64,000 nucleotides of DNA from Imhoffiella purpurea (GTDB taxonomy: Bacteria; Pseudomonadota; Gammaproteobacteria; Chromatiales; Chromatiaceae): assembly GCF_000585215.1 (NCBI RefSeq), contig NZ_AONC01000014.1, positions 1-64,000 on the forward strand, given 5' to 3'. Position 1 is the stretch's first letter; every line of letters starts with the position of its first letter. Shown here piece after piece: positions 48,552 to 58,018 of this stretch. The translations under genes and the position numbers were made by a program. The notes under the pieces are model-generated. The model did no database searches. It was not told the DNA's origin and saw nothing but the letters and a program-made list of their open reading frames with translations.

Positions 48552-51500
48552 TCGTCGCCGCCGCTCACGTAGACCTTGGCCTGGATCATCGCGTTCTTGC
48601 TCAGTCGGTAGGAGAGGCCGGCCGTCAATCTGGCCTCGGGGCTGTCCGCCGAACGTCCCCGCAATGTTCCGTGCCCGCTGGCGTCGTACCAGTAGGCGAT
48701 ATCCGAGTCGTCCAGATCCAGATGCTGGAACAGGTCGAGGCTGACGCTGGGCGCCAGTCGCTGGAGGCTGGGTTCGACATAGGCCATAGCGCCGATGCCG
48801 AGGCGCAGGCGTTCGTAATCGCGTCCGCCGAACCGCGCCGGGATCCCGCCTTGTCCGCTGGTCTCGGTGAACGACGCCTCGCTGCCCCGCATGTAGGTGA
48901 GATTGGCGAGCCAGGTCCAGTTCCAGCCCCGGATGACCTGGTCGCGCGACACCTCCAGTCCCAGGCTCCAGCGCTCGTGGTCGGTCTCGCCCTTCGCCGT
49001 CGCAGCCCCGAGATCGCGCAGATAGTCGATGTCGCCGAAGCCATAGTTCGCGCCCAGCGTCAGGTCCACGACACCCAGATCGAGCCCGGCCGCGATGCCG
49101 ATCATGGAGGTGTCGAGCCGCTGTTCCAGACGCGTGTCGTCGATCTTGGCGCGCTCGGAGGTCTTGGCCAGCGACAGCGCCCAGATGCCCCGGTCGCCGA
49201 GCGGACCGCCGAGGCCCGCCTGCATCCCGCCGATCCAGACGTCATAGCCGGACACGCTATCCGTGTCGTCGAACGCGTAGTCGTCTCCGAGCGCGGTGAC
49301 GAATCCGGATATCTGGTCGGAATGGTCCGCGAGACGGGTCCTCGCGAAGCCGAACACGCCGTCCATGACGGCGAGCGAGCCTCGATAGGCCGTTTCGGCG
49401 GATCCGTCGAAGACGGCCGGGCTGGTGCTCGCCAGGGTCACTCCGCTGGCGGAATTGAGGACGTCCACGGCGGTACGGCCCGGTACCACGAGCATGCCGC
49501 CGGGGCCTTCGATGCTGGCGAAGCGGCCGCTGATGCCGTTGGCGGCCGTGAGGATGGGGAGCTGGACGTCTCCCTCGGGCGCGGTCCCCCGCAAGCGCAG
49601 CGTTCCCGCGTCGAGGATCGCAACGCCCGTGTCCGCGACCGCGTAGTCCTCCGTGGTCGCGGTTTGCTCGACGACCGCGAGTCTGTCCGCGCGGCTCGCG
49701 GCGCCGTCGACATCGATCTCCAGGGTCCCGTCGGCGGCCTCGTAGCGGGTGACGGTCAGGGTTCCGACCTGGGTGCGGTCGCCGGGGGTGATGGTGCCGG
49801 AGCCCGAGACGAGGCCGTTGATTCGTCCGTTGCCCAAGACGCGCGAATCGACGCCCGTGGAGACATCGCCCGTGACCACGCCCTCGACCTGGAGCCGATC
49901 GGATCCCCGGGTGATGAGGATATCGCCGCTCAGCGTGCCGCCGGTGCCGATGCTGATGCGATCGTTGGACGGGCTGCTGGCGTCGATCGCGACCGCATTG
50001 GCCCCGATGGTTTCGATCTCGCCGTTGACGCGGACGGTGTTTGCGCTTCCTTCGAGCCGGATCAGGGTCAGGTCGTTGCCATAGCCCTTGAGTATGCCCT
50101 GGTCCTCGATCAGGATCCTGCCGTCGGTCATGCGGGTGGCCGTCGTGTCGTGCCCGTAGAAGACATAGGTGGGCACGGGCGCGTCGAAGCCGATGTCCGC
50201 GTTCACCCAGCGGTATCCCGAGGGTTCGACGGTGAAGGACCGCGTCATGTCGCGCAGCTGATCGGAGACCGTGGTGCCTCGGCAGCTGGTGCCTGCGTCC
50301 GAGGTGGTGCAGCCGTTCGGGTCGCTCAGAAAGGCGTCGAGGATGGCGACCGTCTCCTGCAGGTCGTAGTAGTAGTCGTTGATGTCGGCGGGCGTGAACT
50401 GGCGATCGGCGGGAAAGCTCAGGAAGGTGTTGACGTCGGAGACGATGAAGAGGTCGTCCTCCGTGGTGCTCGGGTCGCCGGGGAAGTGGAACATCAGGGT
50501 CTGGTAGCCGCTCAGCTCGCCGCCGTGGCCCAGCATGAAGACGCCGGTCTCGGTGCTGTGCTGACCATAGATGGCGAAGCCGTAGCCGGCCTCGATGATG
50601 CCGACGTCGCCGTTCATGATGTGGGTGTTGCGCAGACGCTCGGCGAAGACCTCCGGGTCCAGGATGCCGTCACGGTTCGTCGTCAGCTCGATCAGCCAAT
50701 CCAGCTGATCCTGGACGTTCGAGATCATGGCGCCGGCCGAGTTGGGCACCGAGGGCGTCGTGAAGGTGAAATCGGTCAGGTCGCCGTAATCGTTCCAGGT
50801 CCCGTTCGTGTGCTGGTCCGATCCCCATTCGGTGCCCGTGGGGTAGAGGGTGTCGGTCAGGCCAAGTGGCTCGATCACGCGCTCGGTGATGAGTTCCTCG
50901 ATGCTCTTGCAGTCTCCCGCCTCGCAGCTGGCGGCCTCGGCGATGATTCCAGCCAGGGTGAAGTTGGTGTTGGAGTACTCGAAGGTGCTCTGATCCCCTG
51001 GCGTCATGGTCGATCCCTCGGCGAGCGCCGCGGCGACCAGTTGCGCGCGGGTCAGGTCGTAGTCGCCATTCCGATCGTTCCAGGTCGTCAGGATGGTCGT
51101 GCCCGGATGGTTCGGATCCTCGCCCGACAGATATTCCGGGATGCCGCTACGCATGGAGATGAGGTCGCGAACGGTGAAGGTCTCGCGCTGCTGCTGCGTC
51201 ATCACGCCGAGCGCGCTCGTGGCCTCGGGCTGGCGCTCGTACCATTCCTGCAGCGTGTCGTCGAGACCGACGACGCCCTCGCCGACGTATTGGAGCACCA
51301 CGGTTCCGGTATAGGTCTTGGTCTGACTGCCGATGTGGAAGCGGTCGTTTACCGTCAGCGCCCGCCCGCCCTGGGATGCGCTGGCCGGCCCCGTCGTCCC
51401 GGTCGCATGGCTCCAGCGGGTCCCGTCCCCGAACTCGATCGCCGAGGTCACGCCGTAGAACCCGTGCTGTCCGACGAGCGCGTCCTGCGCGATGTCCAGG

Positions 51501-51604
51501 TAGCTGGAGAAGGTGTCGGCGTCCTGAGCCCCGGCGGCACCGCTGCACATCGCCAATGCCAAGGCCGTTCCGAGCGCGTCGCGTCTGTCATGATGTCCGT
51601 TCAT
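48506..51604 (-). CDS. Autotransporter with serine beta-lactamase/D-peptidase-fold passenger
   Basis: 1032 residues from the ATG at 51604. Signal peptide ending at GAQ. Residues about 30-400 are a class C beta-lactamase-fold serine hydrolase: SQTK (Ser93, Lys96), YSN (Tyr210) and an HGG motif near 365. A Gly/Thr/Val-rich beta-helix stalk with repeated G.L.GD patterns follows (about 450-720). The last 280 or so residues are an autotransporter beta-barrel ending in a C-terminal Phe (GVDFVF), as BamA recognition requires. The hydrolase is therefore displayed on the cell surface, probably acting on peptides, esters or beta-lactams. Confidence 0.88.
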   Translation of the reverse strand: MNGHHDRRDALGTALALAMCSGAAGAQDADTFSSYLDIAQDALVGQHGFYGVTSAIEFGDGTRWSHATGTTGPASASQGGRALTVNDRFHIGSQTKTYTGTVVLQYVGEGVVGLDDTLQEWYERQPEATSALGVMTQQQRETFTVRDLISMRSGIPEYLSGEDPNHPGTTILTTWNDRNGDYDLTRAQLVAAALAEGSTMTPGDQSTFEYSNTNFTLAGIIAEAASCEAGDCKSIEELITERVIEPLGLTDTLYPTGTEWGSDQHTNGTWNDYGDLTDFTFTTPSVPNSAGAMISNVQDQLDWLIELTTNRDGILDPEVFAERLRNTHIMNGDVGIIEAGYGFAIYGQHSTETGVFMLGHGGELSGYQTLMFHFPGDPSTTEDDLFIVSDVNTFLSFPADRQFTPADINDYYYDLQETVAILDAFLSDPNGCTTSDAGTSCRGTTVSDQLRDMTRSFTVEPSGYRWVNADIGFDAPVPTYVFYGHDTTATRMTDGRILIEDQGILKGYGNDLTLIRLEGSANTVRVNGEIETIGANAVAIDASSPSNDRISIGTGGTLSGDILITRGSDRLQVEGVVTGDVSTGVDSRVLGNGRINGLVSGSGTITPGDRTQVGTLTVTRYEAADGTLEIDVDGAASRADRLAVVEQTATTEDYAVADTGVAILDAGTLRLRGTAPEGDVQLPILTAANGISGRFASIEGPGGMLVVPGRTAVDVLNSASGVTLASTSPAVFDGSAETAYRGSLAVMDGVFGFARTRLADHSDQISGFVTALGDDYAFDDTDSVSGYDVWIGGMQAGLGGPLGDRGIWALSLAKTSERAKIDDTRLEQRLDTSMIGIAAGLDLGVVDLTLGANYGFGDIDYLRDLGAATAKGETDHERWSLGLEVSRDQVIRGWNWTWLANLTYMRGSEASFTETSGQGGIPARFGGRDYERLRLGIGAMAYVEPSLQRLAPSVSLDLFQHLDLDDSDIAYWYDASGHGTLRGRSADSPEARLTAGLSYRLSKNAMIQAKVYVSGGDDYSNVGFTSGVDFVF

Positions 51605-51699
51605 AGTGAATCTGCTCTCTCGCGGTGGTGGAGATTGACCGTCGAATGCCTTGGATATGCGGGCCGGGCTTTGATCACAACCCCGATCATTCCGCAGAC

Positions 51700-51755
51700 G
51701 GTCCGCATAGCGGACCCTACAAGAGCCCGCAGCGGTAGGGTCCGCTGTGCGGACC
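51700..51755. repeat. Inverted pair of GTAG REPs, family C
   Basis: Copies at 51700-51720 (ending in CTAC) and 51735-51755 (starting with GTAG) each have perfect GGTCCGC / GCGGACC arms and a 3-nt loop. The heads face inward, opposite to the family B pair at 9782. The pair separates the outer-membrane protein gene from the autotransporter gene on the same strand and may act as a terminator or mRNA stabiliser. Confidence 0.7.
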
Positions 51756-51791
51756 ATCGGCGCTTTGTCGGACTTATGATCGGCGCCTGCG

Positions 51792-52856
51792 TTAGCCATA
51801 CTTTGGCAGGCGCAATGGAATGATGAGGTCGAATGAGAGGTAGCCTTCGGGCCTCCCGGAGGTCGCGACCATGGATATCCCGGTCTGCAGCTTGATTCCG
51901 CGGTGCCAATCGAGGTCGAGGCCGAGCGATACCAGCGACGTATTGCCGCTCTGTGACAGACGGCGATAGGCATAGGTCAGTGAATAGGTGAGATTCCCTT
52001 GCCGATAGGCGGTATTGAGGACACCGTATTGGGCGCGCTGGCTCGTGCCTTGATAGCCGTCGAAGGCGGCGATTTCGGCATAGAATGACCAGGCATCGCC
52101 GAACCGCCGCAATAGACCGGCAACGCCTCCGGCTTCATCCTCCTCCGATGCATCCACGCCGGGCAGATATCTTGCCCCTAGATGCAGGCTGCCTTTCGGA
52201 ATCGTGCGATTCCATTGCAGTGAAAGATTGCTCAGATTGCCGGTTGGATAGGATCCGACCGCGTCGAAGGAGACGTTCTTGCCCAATTTGCAGACGGCAT
52301 CGGCGGGAAAGACGTTGTCGGCGGCCAGGAACAGCGACAGACTCAATGAGGATCGCCCGGTCTTGCGGGTCAGGGCCGCGCCAAGGCACTCCGTGAGTTC
52401 GAAGTCCTCGGAGAGATAGGATGCCGCCACCCCCTTCGCCTGGGTCCAGCTGTTGCCGAAGGACGGTTCGATCTTGCCCATGCGCAGCGCGATGCTGGCC
52501 GAATCGTATTCGGCGTAGAGCTCGTAGAGGACATGGCTCGGGGGACTGAACTGGGATCCGTCGGGGGTCTCGTTGTAGTCGACCTCGTTGCCGTAGAGGG
52601 CGTAGAGCTTCGTGCGATTGGGAAAATACCACTGCCCCAGGACGAACAGCTCGATATCGCCGTCGTTCGTGGCCGCCTGGTTGAGGGCCAGATCCAGGTC
52701 GGTCTCGACGGAGACGGCCCAGTCGAAGCCATGCGGTTCCTTGGTCTCCTTGGCGAAGATTCCAGAGGGCGAGGGGAGCGCGACCAACGCGAGAACCGCG
52801 GGCCTTGCCACACGCTGGAGATGACCGAGAAGCTTCCTGCCGACGGGCTTGATCAT
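51792..52856 (-). CDS. Outer-membrane beta-barrel protein, unknown function
   Basis: 354 residues from the ATG at 52856. The N-terminal hydrophobic stretch (VARPAVLALVALPSPSGIFA) is a signal peptide. The mature part shows alternating amphipathic strands with aromatic girdles throughout (FVLGQWYFPNRTKLYALYGNE, then YELYAEYDSASIALRMGKI), typical of a porin-like or transporter barrel of about 16 strands. Two cysteines (ECLG, VCKLG) may form a disulfide. It resembles uncharacterised barrel proteins of purple bacteria in style, but I cannot name a family. Confidence 0.65.
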   Translation of the reverse strand: MIKPVGRKLLGHLQRVARPAVLALVALPSPSGIFAKETKEPHGFDWAVSVETDLDLALNQAATNDGDIELFVLGQWYFPNRTKLYALYGNEVDYNETPDGSQFSPPSHVLYELYAEYDSASIALRMGKIEPSFGNSWTQAKGVAASYLSEDFELTECLGAALTRKTGRSSLSLSLFLAADNVFPADAVCKLGKNVSFDAVGSYPTGNLSNLSLQWNRTIPKGSLHLGARYLPGVDASEEDEAGGVAGLLRRFGDAWSFYAEIAAFDGYQGTSQRAQYGVLNTAYRQGNLTYSLTYAYRRLSQSGNTSLVSLGLDLDWHRGIKLQTGISMVATSGRPEGYLSFDLIIPLRLPKYG

Positions 52857-53244
52857 GCGCCTGTTCAGGGTACGGCCAGAGGCCGATCGACAGGCGTCGA
52901 CTTGCCGTCTGGTGGTATTGGCAGGGGTACGACCTGCTCTCCTTCTTTTGGGAGAGTCCCTCATACCTGCCTCTTATGACAGGGGGCTGGTCGATATGTG
53001 AAGGCGTTATCCGCCGATCGCGGCGGGTAGGCCGATCGAATCGCGTCTCGAATGAGATTGCGTTCAGGCTGACTGTAGATCATGAAGGCCAGGGGTGCCA
53101 GCCGCAGGATGCGGCGAATGCCTTCGGTCGGGTCGCGAGGCTATCCGCGAGGGCGAACATGGCCATGAAAAATCCCATGCTATACTCGGGCTGCACACGT
53201 CTCGACTCACTCATCCCACGTCATTCCGCATGGAGGTTCCTCCC
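52857..53244 (+). promoter_or_regulatory. Upstream region of the exporter operon
   Basis: About 390 bases with no credible gene. A TATACT box at 53181-53186 is a good -10 candidate for the operon starting at 53245; no strong -35 is seen 17 nt upstream. It should also contain the promoter of the divergent barrel protein. Confidence 0.4.
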
Positions 53245-53739
53245 ATGGTTGCCGCCGCGAATCCGACACAAGAAGATGTCCAGGCTGAAACGCCAGAGAA
53301 TGTCAGTCATCAAGACCGCGTATCCAAGATCATTTCGTCCTCGGTGAGCTGGTCTGCCGCGGCGGCTGTCGTGCCCGTTCCCTATCTCGATCTGCTCGCC
53401 ATCGGTGCGGTCCAGGTCGAGATGGTGCGCCGCCTGGCCGCCGCCTACGGCGAGGACGCGGACAAGGAGACCCTGAAGGGCCTGATCTCGGCCTTGCTCG
53501 GCACCCTGGCCCCGGCCGCGATCAGCGCCAGCCTGCTGGGCTCTTCGCTGAAGGTGATCCCCATGTCGGGCACCCTGCTCGGCAGCGCCGGTCTGGCCGC
53601 CTTCGCCGCCGCCGCGACCTATGCGATCGGCAAGATCTTCGTCCGCCACTTCGAGGGCGGTGGCTCGATCGGCGATTTCAGCGTCGATGCCGTCAAGGAC
53701 GATCTCAAGAAGGAGTTCGACTCCGCTAAGTCCAAGTAG
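53245..53739 (+). CDS. DUF697 membrane-associated protein
   Basis: 164 residues from the ATG at 53245, with GGAGG 8 nt upstream. The DUF697 core is clear: a helix (RVSKIISSSVSWSAAAAVVP), PVPYLDLLAIGAVQVEMVRRLA, and two Gly/Ala-rich hydrophobic helices (ALLGTLAPAAISASLLGSS; LLGSAGLAAFAAAATYAIG). DUF697 domains often accompany small GTPases at membranes, but no GTPase is here. It opens the operon that continues with a small membrane protein and an ABC exporter; its role there is unknown. Confidence 0.8.
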   Translation: MVAAANPTQEDVQAETPENVSHQDRVSKIISSSVSWSAAAAVVPVPYLDLLAIGAVQVEMVRRLAAAYGEDADKETLKGLISALLGTLAPAAISASLLGSSLKVIPMSGTLLGSAGLAAFAAAATYAIGKIFVRHFEGGGSIGDFSVDAVKDDLKKEFDSAKSK

Positions 53740-53750
53740 CCGTCCGGCCC

Positions 53751-53963
53751 ATGTATCTGATCCTGGTCATCCTCTATGTCGCCTTCTGCGTCTATGTCGG
53801 TGTCTTGGGCCGGGATCGGATCATTGGCTTCTCCGGAACCTTTCTGCTGTCGCTGATGATCTCCCCGATCGTGATGGCATTGGTGGTATTGCTCACGAGC
53901 CCGAAGGATATGCAGGGAAGTGCCAAGTCGCCGATGCCCCCTCGTCAAGCCCGCAAGCGATAG
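53751..53963 (+). CDS. Small two-helix membrane protein
   Basis: 70 residues, 12 nt after the DUF697 gene. Two hydrophobic segments (LILVILYVAFCVYVGVLG and FLLSLMISPIVMALVVLL) are joined by a short charged turn (RDRIIG), and a basic tail follows (RQARKR). No family is recognised. The position suggests a subunit or chaperone for the exporter that follows. Confidence 0.6.
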   Translation: MYLILVILYVAFCVYVGVLGRDRIIGFSGTFLLSLMISPIVMALVVLLTSPKDMQGSAKSPMPPRQARKR

Positions 53964-54100
53964 GCGCCGGATCGCCTCGGTGGTGACCACGCGATCGCCG
54001 AGCGTCCATCTCTCCAGCCCATGGTCGACGGCCGATCGGCCGACGAACCCTTCGGGATCCGTCCCCATGATCGAATTCAGCGCAACGGCTGGTCCGCGGC

Positions 54101-55825
54101 ATGCGCCGGGAAGATAGGGCCGAAGGCTCGGCCTCACTCGGTGACCGCCTGCTCGCACTCTTCGGCGAGGTGGGGACGCGCGCCAAGAGGCGGCGTCCCG
54201 GGGTCTGGCGGGGTCTGATCGGCGGACTGGACGATGGCGGTATCCTCAATCTCTCCCTGGTCGCGCTGCTGTCTGCGGTCTGCGGGACCGCCGTTCTGCT
54301 GCTGCTCAATGCCGAGGCGCGCGAGGTCGAATACCACGGCTATTCGGACCTGATCGCCTTTGGCTTCCTGGCCCTGCTCGTCATCTATCGCTGGTCCCAG
54401 AACTACCTGATCCGCGAGGCGACCCAGGCGATCGAACTCGCCCTGCACGAGCGTCGTCTGTCGACGACCCGAAACGTCCTGCGCCTCTCGCTCGAAGACG
54501 TCCAGGCGCTCGGTCTGCGGAGCGTCATTGATGGGATCGGCGCCCACTACGGAACCCTGTCCCAGACGCTCGTCCCCATCGTCGCCGGCGTCGAGGGCGT
54601 CGTCCTCCTGGTGTTCATGTTTGGATACCTGGTGATCCTCTCGCCGATGGCCGCGGCCCTGACCACCGTCGTGGTCGCCGTGACGGTGATGGGCTTTCTG
54701 GCGAGCCGGAGCCGTCTCGACGAGGATCTGTCGCTGGCCGTCCGCTCCGAGGAGGCCTTTCGCGACCTGGCCGAAGGGCTGGTGCGGGGCAAGAAGGAAC
54801 TCCGCCTCAATCCCGACAAGCGCTCGGCGTTCCAGAACGACATGATCGAGCGCTCCGAGGAACTGGCCATATGCCGCAGCAACGCGGCGGCCCATTTCGC
54901 ATCCATGCTGGCGACCGGCAACTCGGCCTCCTATCTGATGGCCGGCGCCGTCGTCTTCGTCCTGCCACTCATCACCGGGGTGGAGCAGACCGATATCTCT
55001 CGCATCGTCGTCGCGGTCATCTTCCTGCTGGGGCCGATCAGCAGCGTCGTCCAGACCTTTCAGCAGGTCACCACGGCGCGCTTCGCGCTCGCCGAGATCG
55101 GTGCCTTCCAGGACCGGGTCGAGGCGCTCGCCGATCGGCACGACTCCGATCGCTCCAATGGCCGCGTTCCCGCCTTCCAGGAGCTGAGGCTCGAATCCCT
55201 GTCCTATTCGCATGCCGGCGAGAACGGTTTTTCGATCCGCGACATCGATCTGCAATTGCAAAAGGGCGAGATCCTCTTCGTGACCGGCGGCAACGGCTCC
55301 GGAAAGACGACGCTGCTGCGGATCATCACGGGTCTCTATCCGCGTCACGAGGGCGCCATGCGGCTCAATGGCGAACGTCTGGCGCACTATCCCCCGCAGT
55401 CCTACCGCAATCTCTTCGCGAGCGTCTTCTCCGATTTCCATGTCTTCCAGCATCCCTATGGCCTGGACGATGCCGGTCTCGAACGCCTGGAGCAGTGGCT
55501 GGTCGAGTTCGACATTCGGCACAAGCTCGGCGACGATCTCGGCTTCATCGACGCCAATGCGCTCTCGACCGGCCAGAAGAAACGCGTGGGGCTGGCCCTG
55601 GCGCTCGCCGAGCAGCGCCAGATCCTGGTGCTCGACGAATGGGCGGCGGATCAGGATCCCGCGACACGCCGACGCTTCTATCATGAGATCCTGCCACGTC
55701 TGAAGGCGGAAGGTCTGACGATACTGGCGGTCACGCACGACGACAGCTATTTCGACTGCTGCGACCGCCGACTGCACATGGCCGAAGGACGCATCACCGA
55801 GGACGGCGAAGCATGGCGACAGTGA
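54101..55825 (+). CDS. Cyclic-peptide-type ABC exporter (PvdE/SyrD family)
   Basis: 574 residues: a six-helix membrane domain (about 45-310) fused to one nucleotide-binding domain. Walker A is GGNGSGKTT near 396-404; the signature is STGQKKR rather than LSGGQ, a feature of the PvdE/SyrD group; Walker B is ILVLDEWAADQDP, with a switch His in VTHDD. These half-transporters export non-ribosomal peptides or siderophore precursors to the periplasm. The gene ends 13 nt inside the next one. The upstream 137 nt hold no gene. Confidence 0.9.
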   Translation: MRREDRAEGSASLGDRLLALFGEVGTRAKRRRPGVWRGLIGGLDDGGILNLSLVALLSAVCGTAVLLLLNAEAREVEYHGYSDLIAFGFLALLVIYRWSQNYLIREATQAIELALHERRLSTTRNVLRLSLEDVQALGLRSVIDGIGAHYGTLSQTLVPIVAGVEGVVLLVFMFGYLVILSPMAAALTTVVVAVTVMGFLASRSRLDEDLSLAVRSEEAFRDLAEGLVRGKKELRLNPDKRSAFQNDMIERSEELAICRSNAAAHFASMLATGNSASYLMAGAVVFVLPLITGVEQTDISRIVVAVIFLLGPISSVVQTFQQVTTARFALAEIGAFQDRVEALADRHDSDRSNGRVPAFQELRLESLSYSHAGENGFSIRDIDLQLQKGEILFVTGGNGSGKTTLLRIITGLYPRHEGAMRLNGERLAHYPPQSYRNLFASVFSDFHVFQHPYGLDDAGLERLEQWLVEFDIRHKLGDDLGFIDANALSTGQKKRVGLALALAEQRQILVLDEWAADQDPATRRRFYHEILPRLKAEGLTILAVTHDDSYFDCCDRRLHMAEGRITEDGEAWRQ

Positions 55826-56952
55826 GCAAGCGAAGACGACGTCTGACCAACGGGATGGCCTTTGCCGTCCTGGTCATGGTCTTCGCCGTCATCATCCTCT
55901 GGAATCGGATGGTCTTCACGACGCCGGTCGGACACGCGAGCATCGTCTGGCACCGTCTGTTCTGGGGGGGCGAGCGCCGATCGCTCGGCCCCATGTCCGA
56001 AGGTCTGCACATCATCCTGCCTTGGGACAAGTTCTACACCTATGACGTCAGGCTGCAGTCGAGCGACCAGGCCTACGAGGTGGTGTCGCGCGACGGCCTG
56101 CATCTGGAGATCACCCTGACCTTCCGCTGGCGCGCGCAACGGGCCGGGATCGTCGAGCTCAACGAGAACATCGGACCGAACTATCTGAACACGCTCCTGA
56201 TTCCCGTCGTCGGATCGGTGGCCCGGGAGGTCATCGCGCGGCACGACGCGGACAAGCTGTTCAGCGTCGAGCGCGGCTCGGTTCAGGACGAGATCTACCG
56301 GGATATCGTGTCTCAGAACCATCCGAACGGGATCGGATCGCACCGGGCGACCGAGGCCGACGACGACAACCTCATCAATCTCGAGGATGTCCTGATCAAG
56401 CGCGTCAAGCTGCCGCCTCAGTTGCGTGCCGCGATCGAGCAGAAGCTCGAACAGGCACAGAAGGTCCAGGAATATGCCTTTCGCGCCAAGCGCGAAAAGT
56501 ACGAGAGCGACCGCAAGGCCATCGAGGCCCAGGGTATCCGTCGCTTCCAGGAGATCGTCACGCCGGCCATCTCCGAGAGCTATCTGCGCTGGAGGGGGAT
56601 CGAGGCGACGCTCAAGCTGGCCGAGTCCAAGAACACCAAGGTGGTGGTCATCGGCAACTCGGCGAACGGTCTGCCCCTGATTCTCGACACCAGGACCGAA
56701 CTCCCAGCGGAGATGGCGTCAGTTCCGGCGGCGGTTCCCGATGTCTTCGATGGGAAGATCCCGGATCCGTCCCTGCCGGAGACGCGAGAGACCCCAGATC
56801 CCAGCCAGCCGGTCTCGAATCCCGATGGTTCCGATCTCGAGACCGGGAATCCTCCGGCCACTCCCACGGAGCCGGCGGATCGGACCGGTGATATTCCGTC
56901 CCAGAAGAGCCCGCCGACTCAATCCCGAGGTGTACCGATCGAGCAGCCATGA
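55813..56952 (+). CDS. SPFH / Band 7 membrane protein of the NRPS locus
   Basis: 379 residues. One N-terminal membrane helix (about 13-32), then an SPFH domain (VVFTTPVGHASIVWHRLFWGG, LHIILPWDKFYTYDVRLQ, ITLTFRWRA), a long helical coil (LEQAQKVQEYAFRAKREKYESDRKA) and a Pro/Asp/Thr-rich disordered tail of about 80 residues. It resembles prohibitin/HflK-type scaffolds more than slipins. It overlaps the ABC exporter gene by 13 nt and the thioesterase gene by 4 nt, so it is made with them; this is an unusual partner for peptide export. Confidence 0.85.
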   Translation: MATVSKRRRRLTNGMAFAVLVMVFAVIILWNRMVFTTPVGHASIVWHRLFWGGERRSLGPMSEGLHIILPWDKFYTYDVRLQSSDQAYEVVSRDGLHLEITLTFRWRAQRAGIVELNENIGPNYLNTLLIPVVGSVAREVIARHDADKLFSVERGSVQDEIYRDIVSQNHPNGIGSHRATEADDDNLINLEDVLIKRVKLPPQLRAAIEQKLEQAQKVQEYAFRAKREKYESDRKAIEAQGIRRFQEIVTPAISESYLRWRGIEATLKLAESKNTKVVVIGNSANGLPLILDTRTELPAEMASVPAAVPDVFDGKIPDPSLPETRETPDPSQPVSNPDGSDLETGNPPATPTEPADRTGDIPSQKSPPTQSRGVPIEQP

Positions 56953-57680
56953 TCGACTTGATTTGTCTGCCCTATGCCGGAGGGGGCGCCAATGTGTTCC
57001 GGCCCTGGGAGAAGGAGGCCTCCCGGATGGGTGTCCGTATGCATGCCGTCTGTCCCCCGGGACGCGAGACGCGATTCAACGAGACACCGTTTCGTGAGAT
57101 GGATCCCATGCTCGACTGGCTCGAGGCGACCCTGCCGGACGCGCTGCGACGCCCCTACGCCCTGTTCGGACATTCGCTCGGCGGATGCGTCGCCTACGCG
57201 CTCGCGCGGCGCCGTTTCCTGGAGGGCCGATCCCTGCCGGTCTGTCTCTTCGTCTCGGCCACCTTGCCCGCGTGGCGCGAACGCCCCCATCCATTGCACC
57301 GCCTCGACGAGGCCGGCATGCGCGAGCAACTGCGGACCTACGATCCGCACCGATTCCCCTTCGACCAGCATCCCGAACTCTGGGAGACCTTCCTGCCGGT
57401 GCTGAGGGCGGATTTCCGTTTGGTCGAAACCTATTCGCCTCCCGAGGAGGGCAGAACCCTGCCCGTGCCACTGGTGGTCCTGTCCGGCTGCCAGGATCCG
57501 ATCGCGAGCCCCTCGGCGATGAGCGAATGGCGGCAGGCTACGGATGCGAGCTTCGATCAGATCCTGATCGACGATGGGCATTTCTTCATACGCGACAAGC
57601 CGCTGGCCGTGCTTAACGCCGTCGAGAAAGGTATGCGCAAGGTGCTGGATGGATCGGCGGTCGTCGCGAAAGCCCTGTGA
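56949..57680 (+). CDS. Type II thioesterase (NRPS editing)
   Basis: 243 residues, the standard size. It shows the family start ICLPYAGGGANVFRPW, the nucleophile elbow GHSLGG (Ser76), an acid in SGCQDPIAS and the catalytic His in DDGHFF. Type II thioesterases clear wrong or stalled groups from carrier domains of NRPS/PKS enzymes. This one is the last clear gene of the exporter operon. The NRPS that it probably serves begins beyond the insert, on the opposite strand. Confidence 0.92.
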   Translation: MIDLICLPYAGGGANVFRPWEKEASRMGVRMHAVCPPGRETRFNETPFREMDPMLDWLEATLPDALRRPYALFGHSLGGCVAYALARRRFLEGRSLPVCLFVSATLPAWRERPHPLHRLDEAGMREQLRTYDPHRFPFDQHPELWETFLPVLRADFRLVETYSPPEEGRTLPVPLVVLSGCQDPIASPSAMSEWRQATDASFDQILIDDGHFFIRDKPLAVLNAVEKGMRKVLDGSAVVAKAL

Positions 57681-57711
57681 AACACACCGATTCATTGAGG
57701 GCCGACGCCTG

Positions 57712-57813
57712 ATGAATGGTAAACGAGTAAAGCTGAGAGACGACCTGCACGGCTCGGTGGTGGAGTATTGTCCGTTGGAATCCGGACTCGCCTGGACAGT
57801 GGACGGTGCATAG
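57712..57813 (+). CDS. Possible 33-residue peptide
   Basis: An ATG at 57712 opens 33 codons (MNGKRVKLRDDLHGS...AWTVDGA), 31 nt after the thioesterase stop. No ribosome-binding site is evident and no family is recognised. It could be a real small gene or chance; it is listed because it is in the operon direction and lies just before the terminator. Confidence 0.2.
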   Translation: MNGKRVKLRDDLHGSVVEYCPLESGLAWTVDGA

Positions 57814-57892
57814 GTCACGATCTGCATAGACTGCGCGGGTAATTTTCCGCAATAGGGTTTCTTCGAAATTCGACGAAAGCTAGGGCGGGAGG

Positions 57893-57920
57893 GGGCGGGC
57901 AGATATCCGCCCTTCTGTTT
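57893..57920 (+). terminator. Rho-independent terminator after the exporter operon
   Basis: GGGCGG / CCGCCC arms (57893-57898, 57907-57912) with an 8-nt loop, then TTCTGTTTGT. It ends the exporter-thioesterase operon and marks the last native sequence before the cassette array. Confidence 0.6.
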
Positions 57921-58018
57921 GTCACAGTGTCGGAAGCAGGATAAACGGAAGATATGATGCTACGTGAGGGTATGTGCGTCATACGTCTCACAAAACGTGT
58001 TAATTTACACGGAAACGG

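Noticed and set aside
51700-51755. The inverted repeats as a plain terminator
   Set aside because: There is no T run, and each half is itself a GTAG-headed hairpin of the REP type; termination may be a side effect.
57712-57813. MbtH-like protein for the NRPS
   Set aside because: At 33 residues it is half the needed length and lacks the conserved MbtH tryptophans and proline motif.
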